The notes: generated by a model not told the origin, from the letters alone. DNA of 64,000 bases from Artocarpus heterophyllus (GCA_025403435.1 JAJQZP010000460.1:102193-166192), one strand, 5' to 3'; shown: positions 45,390-58,546, counted from the first letter of the stretch. Made by a program: numbers and translations.

Positions 45390-48310
45390 TGTAATGACTA
45401 GGGAAATTTATTAATAAAATCTAATATTTAATTGGGTTTAATTAATAGATTTACCCTTAAAAATGGTATTTTCTGTAAAAATTGTGATAATATATTAATA
45501 AGCAGCATTAAATAGATATTTCACTGCAAGTGCGATGCAATGTTGGATATTGTTAATACATATTTTATGAGTTTAAATACTCAAGAATTTGTAAATAATA
45601 TCCGTAAAATGAATTTTATATCACAATTAATTGTAAAATTGTGATGTACACGGATGGATAATTATAGTATGAATGGGATACAGTGTTCACAAAAACCCAA
45701 AACTAGTGTGAAAAGGGGGCCGAAGCAGTATAGGAATACTGCTAAGTGAAAACGCAGATATGAAAAAGGTTATGTTTGGCCTCCAAAAATACACCAAAGG
45801 CAAGTAAAATATTTTATACAGTCTAAGGATATGTTTTGCATTGATTTTACAATAGCAGTATAAGAAAAATATTGTTTGCTAAAAAATTACAGTGTAAATT
45901 TTTGGGGCCTACCAAGTGGACACCCATTAGAATTTCATTGGGCCACATGTCATGAAAGGTGGCCCAATCCCATTGAGACACCTAGTAACCCAATGGATTA
46001 CTTAATGAGTCACCATAAAGGATAAACATGCATTAAATGTGATTTTAGCCCAAAAAAAATTTCTCATTTCTCTTCCTCACTCCCACGGCAGCCATTGATG
46101 AACTTCTTCAAAAATTTTGTAACTACACATCTTTGCAAAATTAACCCCATTTAAGTTCAAGAAGCAAAGCCCAAGGAATTTCATCAAGTTTTAAGGTAAA
46201 AACCTAAACTTTTTTCAAGTTTTCTTGGGCTTTTTCTTAGGTGAAGAAAGGAAAGCTAATTCAAGGTGATTTTGCATGAAAATGATGTCTAGAAAGGAGT
46301 TTCAAAGGAGCCTTAGAAGGCTAAAGCCACAAAGTGTTATTTGGGTAAGTTTTGATTTTTATTTTGATTTTTATCCTTTTTAGGGTATGTGGGCTTTCAA
46401 GCAAAGTTTTGCTTAAATCTCATAGATACATGAATTATGGCACGGTGATGTTGTGAAAATTTAGGGTTTATTGTGTAAAATATTAATTTTTGCACAATAT
46501 GTTATTTTTGTAATTTTAGTACTAGTTTTGTAAAAGTGATTATTAAGCTTGAAAATGGTTTAGACAAAGGTTAGAACTGCCTTTACAAGGGTAGATATGC
46601 TGTTTAAAAATAAATTTTTACAAAAATGTCCCAAGGACTAAATTGCAAGAAAAAGTTTCTTCTCTGCAGAATTGAAATATGCACAAAAAACCCTTGTACA
46701 GTGAGAATTTCAAAAAAGTTAAAACATGAAAGTTGTAGATCTCGACAAGACTGTTAGGCATTACAAACAATTCTTCAAAAATCTCAACCGTTTGTGAGAT
46801 TTTAATTTTACAAGAATTTGTTAAAATTAGAAAAAAAATTTAAAAGGGCAAAAATGTCATTTTTCAAAATGATTATGGGTATGATACTTTGAGCAAAAAT
46901 GTTCCTTATGAAAAATAGAAAATTTTGGGTTAAAGAGATAAATTTCAATTCTAGGGGCAACATTGTCAAAATTTTCAGTTAAGGGGTTAAATTGCAACAT
47001 TTTATAGAAAGGGGGTATAGATGTAAAATAAGGAGACCCGACACCCCATGGTATTATTCTAAGGTCGATACGTGGCTATTTTCACTAGAATAGAGAAGTT
47101 GAATCGGGAAGTTTAGTAGGCTCGTCAGGGGCAAAACTGTCATTTTTCCTGAGTGATTCGAATTACTCCAGAACGTTTCAAAAAGAGGAAAAGGAATGAT
47201 TAGGAAGTTTTACACTCTTCGTTAGAGACGATAGGGAAGAATAAGAAAATCAGTGGGTTTTAGAGTTATATATAGTTATACAACTCAAGTTATTAATTAA
47301 CGATAATTTTGTAATGATAGATAGAGCCTTGAAGAACTAGTGAACATTTGGCTAATAGCTTTGTAATTGGCCAACAAGATCCTAAAAGTCTAAGAAAGAG
47401 GGAACTAAGGTTAAAGTGCACGTAAACCTAAACTAAGTAAGTACCCATTCCACCTACAGTATGAAATTGTAGGTATAGAATGTGATATGTGTATATGTAT
47501 ACCTGTGTATATATCAAGGTGTATACCTGTGTGTATGCTATGAAGTGAGTACCTATAAGTACATTAGTGTATACCCATGAGTATATAGAATAAATACCTA
47601 TGTGTATATAAATGTATACTTGTGTGTATATAAAGTATGTACCTGTATGTAATATGTCGTACAAGAGAATCTATGTTTGTGTATAACATGTGATTATCAC
47701 TTCATGCATGGTATGATAACCATAATAAGTGGACTAGTAAATATATCACCAGAAGTTAAGAAAAGTATTGTACCGACTCCTGACTCAAGAGGAATTTAAG
47801 GATATAGTATGGTCTCGGTGTTACGAAGACCTATGTGCGCAATGGTACTAACACTTCGGTCCTAGTAAGAGATAAGATATGAAAAGGATAAAAAATGATC
47901 ATAAGAAAGCATAATCGGATCACGCATTGCATTGAATGTGCATGTGGGTTGTATTGGGACTTACTGAGTGTAAGCTCATTAAGTATTTCATGTTGTAGGT
48001 ATTCCAACAAGAAGGTCGAATAAATTCATAGTTGAGCTGGCAGAGGGATGAGTAATGTGCAGAATGGATATGGATACAGCCACAAGTTTTGTTTCCGCTG
48101 TAACATATTTTATGTTATTTTGAAACGAAATGTTTAGCAAATAGTATCGTAAAATAAAGGTTGCTTATGTAAATATATGTATATGTTTGTATTCCAAAAG
48201 TTGTTAAAACCAGTATATGTGAAATATTTATAAAAAAAAATTCCCTAAGTTTTCTTCTTTACATAAGTAAGAAAAAGGTTTATCACAGCCCGAAAAGGCG
48301 GGTTATGACA
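45390..48310. mobile_element. Solo LTR-A (2.92 kb) with perfect 5-bp target duplication
   Basis: Starts TGTAATGACTAGGG and ends GGCGGGTTATGACA. TAATT precedes (45385-45389) and follows (48311-48315). Contains the GGGACTTACTGAGTGTAAGCTCATT block near 47956-47980, like other plant Gypsy LTR ends. There is no internal coding region or PBS, so it is a solo LTR left by recombination. A degenerate GTATACCTGTGTGTATAT tandem repeat fills about 47480-47660; the minus-strand frame there is low-complexity, not a gene. Confidence 0.85.
47480..47660. repeat. Degenerate GTATACCTGTGTGTATA-type tandem repeat
   Basis: About seven imperfect copies of a 24-32 bp unit within the solo LTR-A. Confidence 0.6.
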
Positions 48311-48315
48311 TAATT

Positions 48316-50215
48316 AGTGGGAGCAATCAATCCTGAAACACTGTTCCTAAGAAAGATCATATAGATGCTCAACTTTCCACTTCTTGTGATGATTGACTAT
48401 TGTACACAACACTCCTAAAGTTCAAATGCGTGATGAACAACAACAAGTCATTCAAGTTTCACAAACTGCTGATCAAGAAATAGTGGATCTAACTGAACAA
48501 CAGATATAGGAACCTGTTGAATAACATGCTTCTTAGGAGAATGTTGAACCAAATTAAGGAGATCTACTAGAGAAAAGCAATCGGCAATAGCTAGTGACTA
48601 TATTGTATATCTACAAGAGTCTGACTATAATGTTGGAGCCAAAAATGATCTTGAAACGTTTTCATAGGCCATAAGTTCTAAGGAATCTTACTTATGCTAC
48701 AGTGCCATGATAGACAAAATAGATTTTATGGCATCTAACAGAGTTTGGGATCTCGTTGAGTTACCTGAAGGTGTAAAAGTCATTGGATACAAGTGGGTCT
48801 TTAAAACAAAGAAAGAATCATTGGGCAATATTGAGAGACATAAGGCAAGACTCATTGCCAAAGGATTCACTTAAAGAGAATGAATCGATTATACGGAGAC
48901 CTTTTCTCCTGTATCTAAAAAGGATTCTCTTCTAGTCATTATGGCATTGGTCACCCATTTTGATTTGGATTTTCATCAAATGGATGTGAAAACTGCCTTT
49001 CTCAATGGTGATCTAGAGGAAGAGGTTTATGTGTAACAACCAAAAGGATTTTCCTCTAGTGACGGTGAGCATTTAGTCTGCAAGCTTAAGAAATCCATAT
49101 ATGAATTGAAACAAGCCTCTCGTCAGTGGTATTTGAAGTTCCATGACGTTATCTCTTCATTTGGTTTTGAAGAGAATATCATGGATCAATGTAAATACCA
49201 GAAGGTCAATGAGAGTAGGATTTGTTTCCTTGTGCTATATGTGGATGACATATTACTTACAACTAATGATAAGGGTTTGTTATATGAGGTGAAGCAATTT
49301 CTCTCAAAGAACTTTGATATGACAGATATGGAAGAGGCATCTTATGTCATTGGCATTAAGATCCATAGGGACAGATCTCAAGGCATTTTGGGTTTGTTTT
49401 AAGACACCTATATCAACAAGGTTCTAGAGAAGTTTCGGATGAAAGATTATTCACCAAGTGTGGCACCCATTGTGAAGGGTGACAGATTCAATTTGAACCA
49501 GTGTCCAAAAAATGAGTTTGAACAGGAGCAAATGAATAACATTTCATATGCTTCAACCGTTGAAAGCCTAATGTATGCTTGGGTCTGTACATGACCTCAC
49601 ATTGCATTTACTGTGAGAATGTTGGGCGGATATCAGAGTAACCTAGGTGTTGACCACTGGAGAGCTGCAAAGAAAGTGATGAGATACCTTCAAGGGACTA
49701 AGGATTACATACTCATGTATAGACGGACTGACATTCTAGATGTGATTAGATACTCTGATTCATACTTTGCTGGCTGTGTTGATTCGTGAAAATCAACATT
49801 TGGTTATGTTTTTATGTTTACAAGTGGAGTTGTATCTTGGAGGAGTGCGTAGCAAACTTTGACTGCTATCTCTACTATAGAGACTGAGTTTGTTTCTTGT
49901 TTTGAAGCTACTTCGTGTGGTGTATAGTTAAAGAGTTTCATATCAGAGCTTAGAATTGTGGATTCTATTTCTAAGCCATTGAGATTGTATTGTGACAATT
50001 CAGCTACGGTATTTATGGCCAAGAACAACAAGAGTGGTAGTTGAATTAAACACATTAACATTAAGTACTTTGCTATAACAGAACGTGTTAAAAAAAAGAA
50101 AGTGGTCATTGAACATATTAGCACTGAGTTGATGATTGCCAATCATTTAACTAAAGGCATGCCACCAAAGATTTTTAAGGATCATGTAGTACGAATGGGA
50201 CTTGGTTTCATGATG
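48316..50215 (+). pseudogene. Copia-5 RT and RNase H, decayed
   Basis: After a divergent linker, RT begins near 48700 (VWDLVELPEGVKVIGYKWVFK), with MDVKTAFLN (48982), KQASRQWYLKFHDV, and the active site VLYVDDILLTTND (about 49230). The longest open part is 49106-49402. RNase H keeps YSDSYFAGCVDS, TIETEFVSCFEA and the end ANHLTKGMPPK (to about 50215). Stops occur throughout (for example before KQPKGFSS and in the RNase H). Confidence 0.88.
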
Positions 50216-50534
50216 TGAATTTTATTGTATGTACATTTTGTTATTTTTTATGAAACTCTTATTTAGTTGTGATGTTTTCTTATATTTAGTTATATACATA
50301 TTCAATTATTTTGAAAAAGGTCAATTAAGTTGGACCTAGAATAAGCATAAGGTTTATTCCTTAAGTTATGTTACCATTTATGAGTTAGTATTAAGGGATA
50401 AAATGTATTGTAATACATAGAAGATAATACTCATTCTAAGAGGACATATCGACATGATTCATATGTTTATTCCTTGAGTTTGAGATTGATTGATTTTGGT
50501 TATTTAGAAAATATACGTGGACCAAGTAGGAGAA

Positions 50535-51016
50535 TGTTATTTTTATTTATTTATTATTATTTATTTAGTTTTTAAATAATAATAAATAAATAAAAATCAA
50601 TTTAAGTGTTCCAATATACACGTATTTTTTAAAGGGTGTCAACCAAAAGATATCTCTAAACTGTTATAATTTAGAAAAAAAAAACCTTGTTTTAGAGATG
50701 TCTTTTGATGGTAACATACACCCTGATGATGAGTGTTTATAAATATCACGTAAAATCCAAAGAGGGTCCTGAAGCCTTTCAGTTTGTTCAGAAATACACT
50801 ATCTCCCTAAATTGCAGAAGGTTTAGAAGAGCTTCTTCTTTCACAAAAATTTCTTCAGGAATTTTTATAAAAATATTCTCTATTCTTACTATATTTGTCA
50901 ATGACTGAAGGTTAAATTTCCTTTTATTTACGTTTTTGTATTTAGATAATTTTTATATAATTTGGTTTATGCATAAATATTGAAATTTATAATCCTATAT
51001 ATTTAAATTTCTAACA
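50535..51016 (+). mobile_element. 3' LTR of Copia-5 (482 bp)
   Basis: TGTTATTTTTATTTATT to TTTCTAACA, preceded by the polypurine tract AAGTAGGAGAA and followed by CAATC. Confidence 0.87.
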
Positions 51017-52264
51017 CAATCTCCTTCAATGGGGGAACTCACCGTCAGTATTTGAGCTGCTCTTCTTCAACTACCGAAGTCCTTCTCTATCTTTTTAATT
51101 TTTTTTTTATCAAACTAACTATTTATTTAATTATTTAATTTTCTCGGCAGACTTCTTTCTAGTCTGTTATCAACAGGAGAACTATTTGTTTTGTGGGGTT
51201 CTAAATGTGTTTGGAGAACAAGAAAGTGCCACCCGTTAAAAATTAGAGATGGAACTTATCAAACCCTTTTTCTTTCTTGATTCTCCTGTTTTATATGCAA
51301 AAAGCAATTATTATTTCAATTTTTGGTTTCTGAAATATGAGATTTCTGGGTATTACTTACTTTGCCTTTTGGGTCTCGTAATTAGCATATTTTTTAAAAG
51401 AGTTGTTTATTATTATTATTATTTTTTAATGGTGTTGCATATGTTTCTTTTATTAGATTTTGATCAGAAGTTAAAAAGGGGGGATCAGGGAAAGGGGATT
51501 TTGATTTTTTTTGGTACACCATGCCAGAAAGTTCAGCACACCGGAGCTGGATTTCACGAGATCTGCGACACATTGCTACTTCAAAACGATGTTGATTGCT
51601 GCAACACATAAATTAAGAGCAGAAGAACAGAAGAGGGAGGGAGAGAGAGAAAGAGAGAGGGGAGCATATTTAGGAAAAAAAATAGAAAGAGCTTTTATTT
51701 CTAATTGTAGATGGTTAAATTATTGTATGTTTAGTTAGAATTTAATATTTTAATAACATTTTACATCAGCAATTTCGTTAGATTAATGGACAGATTTGGA
51801 TGAAAGGGGTGTATTGTTTTCTATAGATCGGCTAGCGTTTTTAATGGTTTTACAAAATTAGGAGGCAACTTAAATTAAGGTACATAATTCGAGGGATATT
51901 TATAAAAATAATCCAAGTTTAAAAACATGAGGTATATTTTTTAGATTATAAAAAACATAGGAGAAAATGTGAGATTTGACAAAAATACAAGAAATGCTTT
52001 TTAGATTTTCTCATTAAAATATGGTACTTTTTTTAAAAAAAAATATGAATGACATGTGAGAGACTAAAGGAATGCTTTTTAGATTTTCTCATTAAAATAT
52101 GGTACTTTAAAAAAAAAAAATGAATGACATGTGAGAGACTAACTAATGTTAAAAGTTACCAGCATATTTCAATTAGGTAAAACCCCCATTGATAACTTAA
52201 TCCTTCAAAATCTTCACTAAAAACTATTATTAAATAAGGAAAATATAATGTAAAAAAATAAAAT
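51017..52264. other. Intergenic; reversed copy of an unclassified repeat and a 78-bp duplication
   Basis: 51770-51900 is similar to 30240-30380 in reverse. A unit of about 78 bp starting AATGCTTTTTAG at 51993 is repeated from 52071. There is a GA-rich tract near 51625-51660. The 120-residue plus frame at 51249-51611 is Phe/Tyr/Leu-rich without a recognisable domain; I do not call it a gene. Confidence 0.5.
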
Positions 52265-52265
52265 G

Positions 52266-53326
52266 GTAAATAGTTTGGTTGGTCCCCAACCTTTTTAAAA
52301 GCTACACTTTAGTTCCCAATCTTTTTTTTTTTATTCGGTTTAACCTTTTAAAAACGGTGCAATTTGGTCTCAACCGTTAAGTTTGGACAGAAATTTATTT
52401 TTTACCACTTTAATAAGGGTATTTTAGTAAAATACCTAATATGTGTTTAAAGAAATTAAAATTAAAACATGAAAAGCAATAAATATATTATTAAAATTAG
52501 ATCTCATTCTAAAAAAATTAAATCTTTTTTTTAAACAAAATCAAATCTAAACTCAAAAAAAACTCCATTACATATTTCTATTCCCACCACTGCCACCCCC
52601 TCCAGGATCCTTAGCTCGTCGTAGCCTCTTCATAGAAGCTCTCTCTCATCTAAACTCAAAAAAAAAAAAAAAAAAAAAAAAACTCCATTACATATCTATG
52701 CTCCTCCTCTGGCATCCCTAGGCCGTCACAGCCTCTCCATAGCAGCTCTCTCTCTGGGCATGACAAAGAAGGAGGCGATCGACAGGGTTGCAAGGGTAGG
52801 TTGCGATAGGGTTGGGTGTGATGGGGGTTTAATCATGACAGGGGTAGGTGGGAGGGGGTAGGTCGCGACAGGAGTAGGTGGGCAGGGGGTAGGTCACAAC
52901 GGGGGGCTAGAGGTGGGTTTTGGTTGCATGCGATAGAGGTGGGGTCAATGGGGAAGGGGCTACAACTAGACAGGTCGCCGGCACCAGAGGGGGCGATGGG
53001 CAAGGTTGGGCGACGAGAGAGGAGTTGGGTTTGGGGTGGGTTTTTTTTCCTTTTAGTTTGTTTTTTTTTCTTGATTTTTCTATTTTCTAATTTTTTTAGT
53101 AAATTTTGTTTTTTGATTTGTATTTTAATATTATTTACTAATATTTTAGGGGTAATTTAATAAATTTGATTAAAAATAGATATCTAAAAAATTTTTCCAC
53201 TCTAACTTAATTGTTAGGGACCAAATCGCAACCTTTTTAAAAGGTTAAACCCAGTTAAATAAAAAACAAGGTTGTGGACTAAATAACAACTTTTTAAAAA
53301 GCTTGGGGACCAATCAAGGTACTTAC
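52266..53326. mobile_element. TIR element 'Tir-2', related to Tir-1 (1.06 kb)
   Basis: Left end GTAAATAGTTTGGTTGGTCC pairs with the reverse complement of the right end (GTAAGTACCTTGATTGGTCC), and both arms continue with the GCAATTTGGTC / GACCAAATCGCAA blocks seen in Tir-1. Inside are two copies of a segment starting ACTCCATTACATAT (52561 and 52681) and a G-rich repeat (52780-52925). Near-identical AAATAAAA-type sequence flanks both sides a few bases out, possibly a 9-bp target duplication. Confidence 0.5.
52780..52925 (+). repeat. G-rich minisatellite in Tir-2
   Basis: Imperfect repeats of GACAGGGGTAGGTGGGAGGGGGTAGGTCGC. Several GGG runs lie close together on the plus strand. Confidence 0.6.
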
Positions 53327-56300
53327 CCAAAATAAAAATAGAAGGGCCACTTAAAGGGAGTCATAAACAGTGAAAAATACCTAAATTATTGAAGACTAAA
53401 AAGGACAAAATCCTGGAGGGAACAAATTATATATTGCTAGTTCTATTATTTTTTTCGTCAAGTGTAAGATCTACTTTTAATGGAAAATTCTTAACAAAAA
53501 TTCCAGTGAAAAAAAAAAAAAGGGAGAAAAGAGTGCATGATCATTACGTTTAAGAAAAACGAAAACAAGAAAGACCTCATTCCGTTAAAAACAACTAGAA
53601 GAAGCTCTAACGGAAGCAAGCTCTATGTTTACCTTCATGATAAATGTGAGGAATTGTCCTTCAAGCAAGACAACACCATAATCGAAGCAGAACAAATCTT
53701 CAAGAAATCCCTACACAAAAGATTCACCAAAATATGAACCAAATTAAATTAAGTAAGTCTTTGAAAAAATATATGAAATTTCAGTTATGTCCGTAAATAA
53801 TACAAATATATAGCCTCAATAACACCACGCAAATGCTGTCTCAAAACAAACGTGTTGTCAATATGCTTCTAGCATGATAAATTTTTCAGGCCTAATAATG
53901 AGATACGTGAAAAAGGACACCTTTTAAAGTGTATTTTCGCGAACGTCTCTGGTGATTTTGTTTTATCATAAAAATTTCTCTTTCTTAAAAAATATCACCT
54001 AGAGTACAAATATTATTTAGCTTTCAAACCACTGTTGGAAAATATTATTTAGCTTTCAAGCCAGTGTTGGAATTATTATATATGGACTAACATCATTACC
54101 TAATCTCATATATTAACATCGACTGTTTTGAACAATGCACGTTATTAGCAACTGATATTATAGACCAAATTGGTCATGTCACGATGGTTTAAACCATCGT
54201 GGAAGGCCCAGTTTGTAGTAATGGTTGACCTGAGTTGACCAGTAAAGTGATGGCAAAGATTACTGCCAAAATAAAGCCCTCGACATGGGATCACTCTTTC
54301 AAAGCTGGTTCCTCCAAATGATGCTCAGCTTGTCGGACATTGCATAAAACCAATGAGAGATCGCGGCGAGAGTTGGGAATTTTCTAGTCACGAATATTGG
54401 GCCAAAGAATGGGTGCATTTTTCTCCTCTCGATGAAGGGAACACGATGATGTAGATGGACAGCAGAGAAGGGACTAGACAATGTTGAAATCAACCGTGAG
54501 AGCCAACAATGAGAATGCGTTTGGCGGCTTTTTTCGAAGCACGATGGGTCAAGGGGTGGTGGGACTCTGGAACCTAGTGTTTTGGGTGGTAGCGCATCGA
54601 ACTCTCTGACGCGTGTGGGCAGACGGCGGCCAGCAAGAGGACAAGTTGGCTGCCCTCTTTTGTGCGTGAAGACAAGGAGGGAGAAAGAGAGAAGAGAGAG
54701 AAAAGTTTATGTCTAATGTGTTGGGAGGGGGGTTGATTTATTTTGTTTTTATTTATTTGAAAGTGGAACCTTCTACATTAAAATCCCTTTCTCTTTTCCT
54801 CTCCAAAATTATTTAAAATCTTAAAATGGGCCCAAAACTGAAATTTTTTTAATTTAAAATCAACTTGTTTATATATGCTCTTTTTAAACATTTAAAATTT
54901 TAATTTTATTCCCTTCTTCTTCATCTTTTTCTATTTTTTTTCCTTTTTATTTTGTTTTTTGTTGTCTCTCTGCTATATCGTATTTATCTTTACGTCATTT
55001 TATATAAAAATAAATTTCCTTTTAATTTAAGCAGGCTATTTACTAAACACTGTAACATTTTAGTATATTTATTTTTATTCGCCATTAATGGTGGTCTGAT
55101 TCCTTTCTTCTCTCTAAATCTTAGCTCTCCTTATAAAAGGAAAATATATAAAATAATAATAAGATGTCAAGAATATTATAAAAAGAAAATATATAGAAAA
55201 ACAAACCTCAATGGGAGCATATATGAGAATGTTAAGGATTATATGCATATGAAATGTGATGTTGTTCATAATGTAAGATATCAATAGCATAGCTCATGAG
55301 TTAAAGTGGAGTAAAGTTATTTATTAACAAAAATATGAGTAAAATAGAAAAGGACAAAGCTCAATGCGAGCATATAAGAGAATGTTATATATTTGTGGGG
55401 GTATAATAATAAAAAAAAAAGTTAAAAGATTCTAAAGGCAAATTTTAATTTTTTAAAAGGTGAACGGAGACGACTGCCTCTACTTAGCCTTACTTGATCC
55501 ACCATTGCTCTAAAACTTATTAACTATGCAGCACCAAAAAAAAAAATATTAAATAAGGAAAAAATACAAAATGATTGAGTAAAAATGGAATTCAACAATT
55601 TTGAAAACAGAAAAAATAAAAATAAAAATAACCAAAACAATCTGAGCAAACAACTATTCACAAAGAAAATCTAAAAAAAGCCTCATAAGAAAAGCCTATA
55701 CATTCACCTTAGAGATCGATTACGCCCTCCTTTAGATAAAACCTAAAAGGAAAATGATCTAGAGAGGAAAAAGAGTACATCAATCCTTTGCACTGTTGAC
55801 AAAACGAGAATTTGGAAACGAATCATGTCTTTGCTAATGAAAGAAGAATAACGATTTGGAGAATTAAGCATCTAAGTCCGAGCCTTAAAATGAATACAAA
55901 GAGAAGCAGCGATCAACAATATGATCACCTTTCCGAAAAATATGAGTCACGCTAAGTGAGAGTCTAAAGCTGAAACCGAGATTTGAACCTCCACGGAATA
56001 TCAGAATGGCATTTAAAAAAAAAAAAAAACTATGTTCATGGAATTTCACTTAAATTAGAGAAAATTTTAATTAAGCATAATAGGATTATTGATAGCAAAA
56101 ATAATTGTCATAAGTTTAAGTTCATCTGCGTGGCCAATATCAAAGGAAGAGGCAAAGCAGCCTTTGCAAAAGCATGAAAAATGTTCTGAAAATGCCTCCG
56201 CAACAAAAGGACTCAGGGCACCATTGCCGCACCATTATCCAATTCAATTGCACAACCTGACGAGCTCTACCAACTTTGCTAAAATAGTGTCCAAATCCAA

Positions 56301-56682
56301 TTAACACCTTAATAGAAAGCAAGGAAACCCAGTGACGTGGAAACCAACTTCATTGTTTCACATCATGAGTCAGGTTACTTAGGGTTTGTTTGTTTCGAGT
56401 ATTATTTGGACTCAATAAACTCAAATTTAGATTCAAGTATCAAGAATCCGTTGGATACTTGTTTGTTTCCCCCAAAATCCAAATCATTTAAGTATCAAAA
56501 ATCTAAGTTTTCAGAGTTCTTATCCTCCCTAAACTTTTGATACTCGGATATTTCTATTACAGTAAAAACTAAAATTCTCTTTTCTATATTTGAGGGAAAA
56601 AAATAATAACTTCTTCATTTGATATCTAATTAAGATAATTCTTTTTTTATTGTATTCCTAGTGAAGAGTGGAATAAATTAAG
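53327..56682. other. Intergenic stretch without recognised genes
   Basis: AT-rich with short frames (53537-53737, 54952-55287, 55983-56177) that lack known domains and codon bias. A perfect 22-bp palindrome lies at 54180-54201. A moderately GC-rich part (54290-54680) might be a fragment of something transcribed, but I cannot name it. About 56380-56530 begins AGGGTTTGTTTGTTTCGAG and has internal CAAGTATC/GGATACTTG pairing, in the style of a small hAT-like MITE. Confidence 0.45.
54180..54201. other. Perfect 22-bp palindrome
   Basis: Arms CACGATGGTTT / AAACCATCGTG meet without a spacer. No second copy seen in the window. Confidence 0.8.
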
Positions 56683-57537
56683 TGTTAGATGTGTATGCTC
56701 TAAGGAGTAAAAACATAACATGTTTTTGGAGACATTTTTATCAATAAAAAGAATCTATTTATCATTTATATACTAAATCTTATCCTCTTTACGTTCATAT
56801 TTGTTGAATGTATGTTAAATAAACAAAAGTCTGAGACTGTCATTCTAAACCTTTAAGAATTGGGCATATGATAGACAAATTATGCGGTAGACATGATTCT
56901 TAAGGTAACGATCTAAATCATAAAATCCGCAATCGAGGAAATAAAGTTAGGCACTTTATTCATGTAAAGATTGTTATATTGTCTATATTCCTAACAGGAG
57001 ATGGTTTGTCTTGACCATCAGAGGTGGACTCCATAAATAGAAACATTAGCGCATTGTCATAGGTGACAATGTGTTGGATCAAGACATAAAGTGAATTGAT
57101 TTAGATTAATAATTCTGTTTCGACAAATCGATTCACTTTAGACGATCATTTTTATTGTATCTTAATCCTAATATGAATAGCAAACCCGTTGTCTTGACTT
57201 ATGTCTTTTGAGGTACCAAAGAGTGACATCCACATTTTATAGTGGTACGCATGCCGGTACATTGGAGACATAACTCTTGATACTGTGGACCTGTTATTCA
57301 TAGATATAGAATCTATAGCTCATCTTTAAGAGTAGTGATATCCTCTTATATGTGTTATCCTGTAATTGAAAAACTAGAGCGCTCAATCATTTGGATATAT
57401 AGGTGTAACCGAATGATATGTTGTCTTTGGATGGTAAGTTTTTCGATGGTGAGATAATGGAACATAAGATAAAAATAATCGAGAAGGTAAAACAGAACTT
57501 GTCCTTAAGCCGATTATGGATAATCCTATAGGGATAT

Positions 57538-58012
57538 GATACATTATGATATGTCATAGAGACTTCACTATATGGGCTTCGTAATTATATATAGTTCGAG
57601 AGTGCAACTTCAAGCTTTTAGTAGAATAGCATTGGAGTTGATAATTATGAAATGTATATCTAGGATATTGAGTTTCATAATTATCGGGAGCTTAAACTAT
57701 ATAGGTCCATCAGGTCCCTTTTGCTAGCTCATAAAAATCCTATAACGATACGGCGTGCTTTTGCTAGCTCATAAAAATCCTATAACGATACATTATGATA
57801 TGTCATAGAGACTTCGCTATATGGGCTTCGTAATTATATATAGTTCGAGAGTGCAACTTCAAGCTTTTAGTATAATAGCATTGGAGTTGATAATTATGAA
57901 ATGTATATCTAGGATATTGAGTTTCATAATTATCGGGAGGTTAAACTATATAGGTCCATCAGGTCCCTTTTGCTAGCTCATAAAAATCCTATAACGATAC
58001 GGCGTGCTTTTC
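57538..58012. repeat. 249-bp tandem duplication inside the LTR
   Basis: Copy 1 starts at 57538 and copy 2 at 57787; they differ at only a few positions. Absent from the other Copia-1/2 LTRs, so it arose in this copy. Confidence 0.85.
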
Positions 58013-58361
58013 CAATAATTGGTGACTTATGTCAGATTTATCAGATTGGCTGAAATTTGGTAAAATCAAATAATTCATGTTTGTTTATCGGTTGAATTAA
58101 TTTTGTGATTAAATTAATTCAAGATAAACTTGTTGAATTATTGGGATCAGATAATTTATGTTTGTTTATCAGTTGGATTAATTTTGAATTAATTCAAGAT
58201 AAACTTGTTGAATTATCATGAATATTTATTTTCCTAGAGATTATTTAGACATGACTGTTTTAATCAAATAACTTCTTTATTGGGTTATTTGAATTAAAAC
58301 TGAAGCTCTATCCCAAGAATCTTGGATGAAAAATAAAGATTCATAGGGATCTTTTATAGGA

Positions 58362-58425
58362 AGTTCGACCTGCCGATTGAGGAGGTTCGGTAGGCCGATC
58401 TTCCAGTTCGGCCTGCCGACTGGCG
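58362..58425. repeat. GC-rich dyad array, 3 copies, in the 56683 LTR
   Basis: Units at 58366, 58388 and 58409 (steps 22 and 21), about 115-170 bp upstream of the TATATAAAA box at 58538. Confidence 0.85.
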
Positions 58426-58537
58426 ATAAAAGGATCACGCTTTTCCACGCAGATTTTATCAGATATTGTTTCTGACTTGATTCTAATTTGAATTTCTAGG
58501 CCTTATCTGAAAGGGACTGACTCCTAGACCCAACCTC

Positions 58538-58546
58538 TATATAAAA
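58538..58546 (+). promoter_or_regulatory. TATA box of the 56683 LTR
   Basis: TATATAAAA followed by GGGAGTGAG, as in the other LTRs of the family. Confidence 0.65.

Larger units (their letters stand above)
31953..51016 (+). mobile_element. Copia-5, plus-strand element containing two later insertions
   Basis: 5' LTR 31953-32436, PBS 32438-32450, gag from about 33680, pol split in three parts, polypurine tract AAGTAGGAGAA before 50535, 3' LTR 50535-51016. Flanking pentamers CAATT and CAATC suggest the target duplication. Copia-2 (35094-44751) sits in its integrase and a solo LTR-A (45390-48310) lies downstream of the integrase core. Without them the element would be about 6.5 kb. Confidence 0.88.

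Noticed and set aside
51249..51611. 120-residue plus-strand frame with membrane-like segments
   Set aside because: AT-rich Phe/Tyr/Leu composition, no known domain; the end overlaps another frame with no better support.
53537..53737. 66-residue Lys-rich frame
   Set aside because: Too short and compositionally biased; no neighbours or signals to support it.
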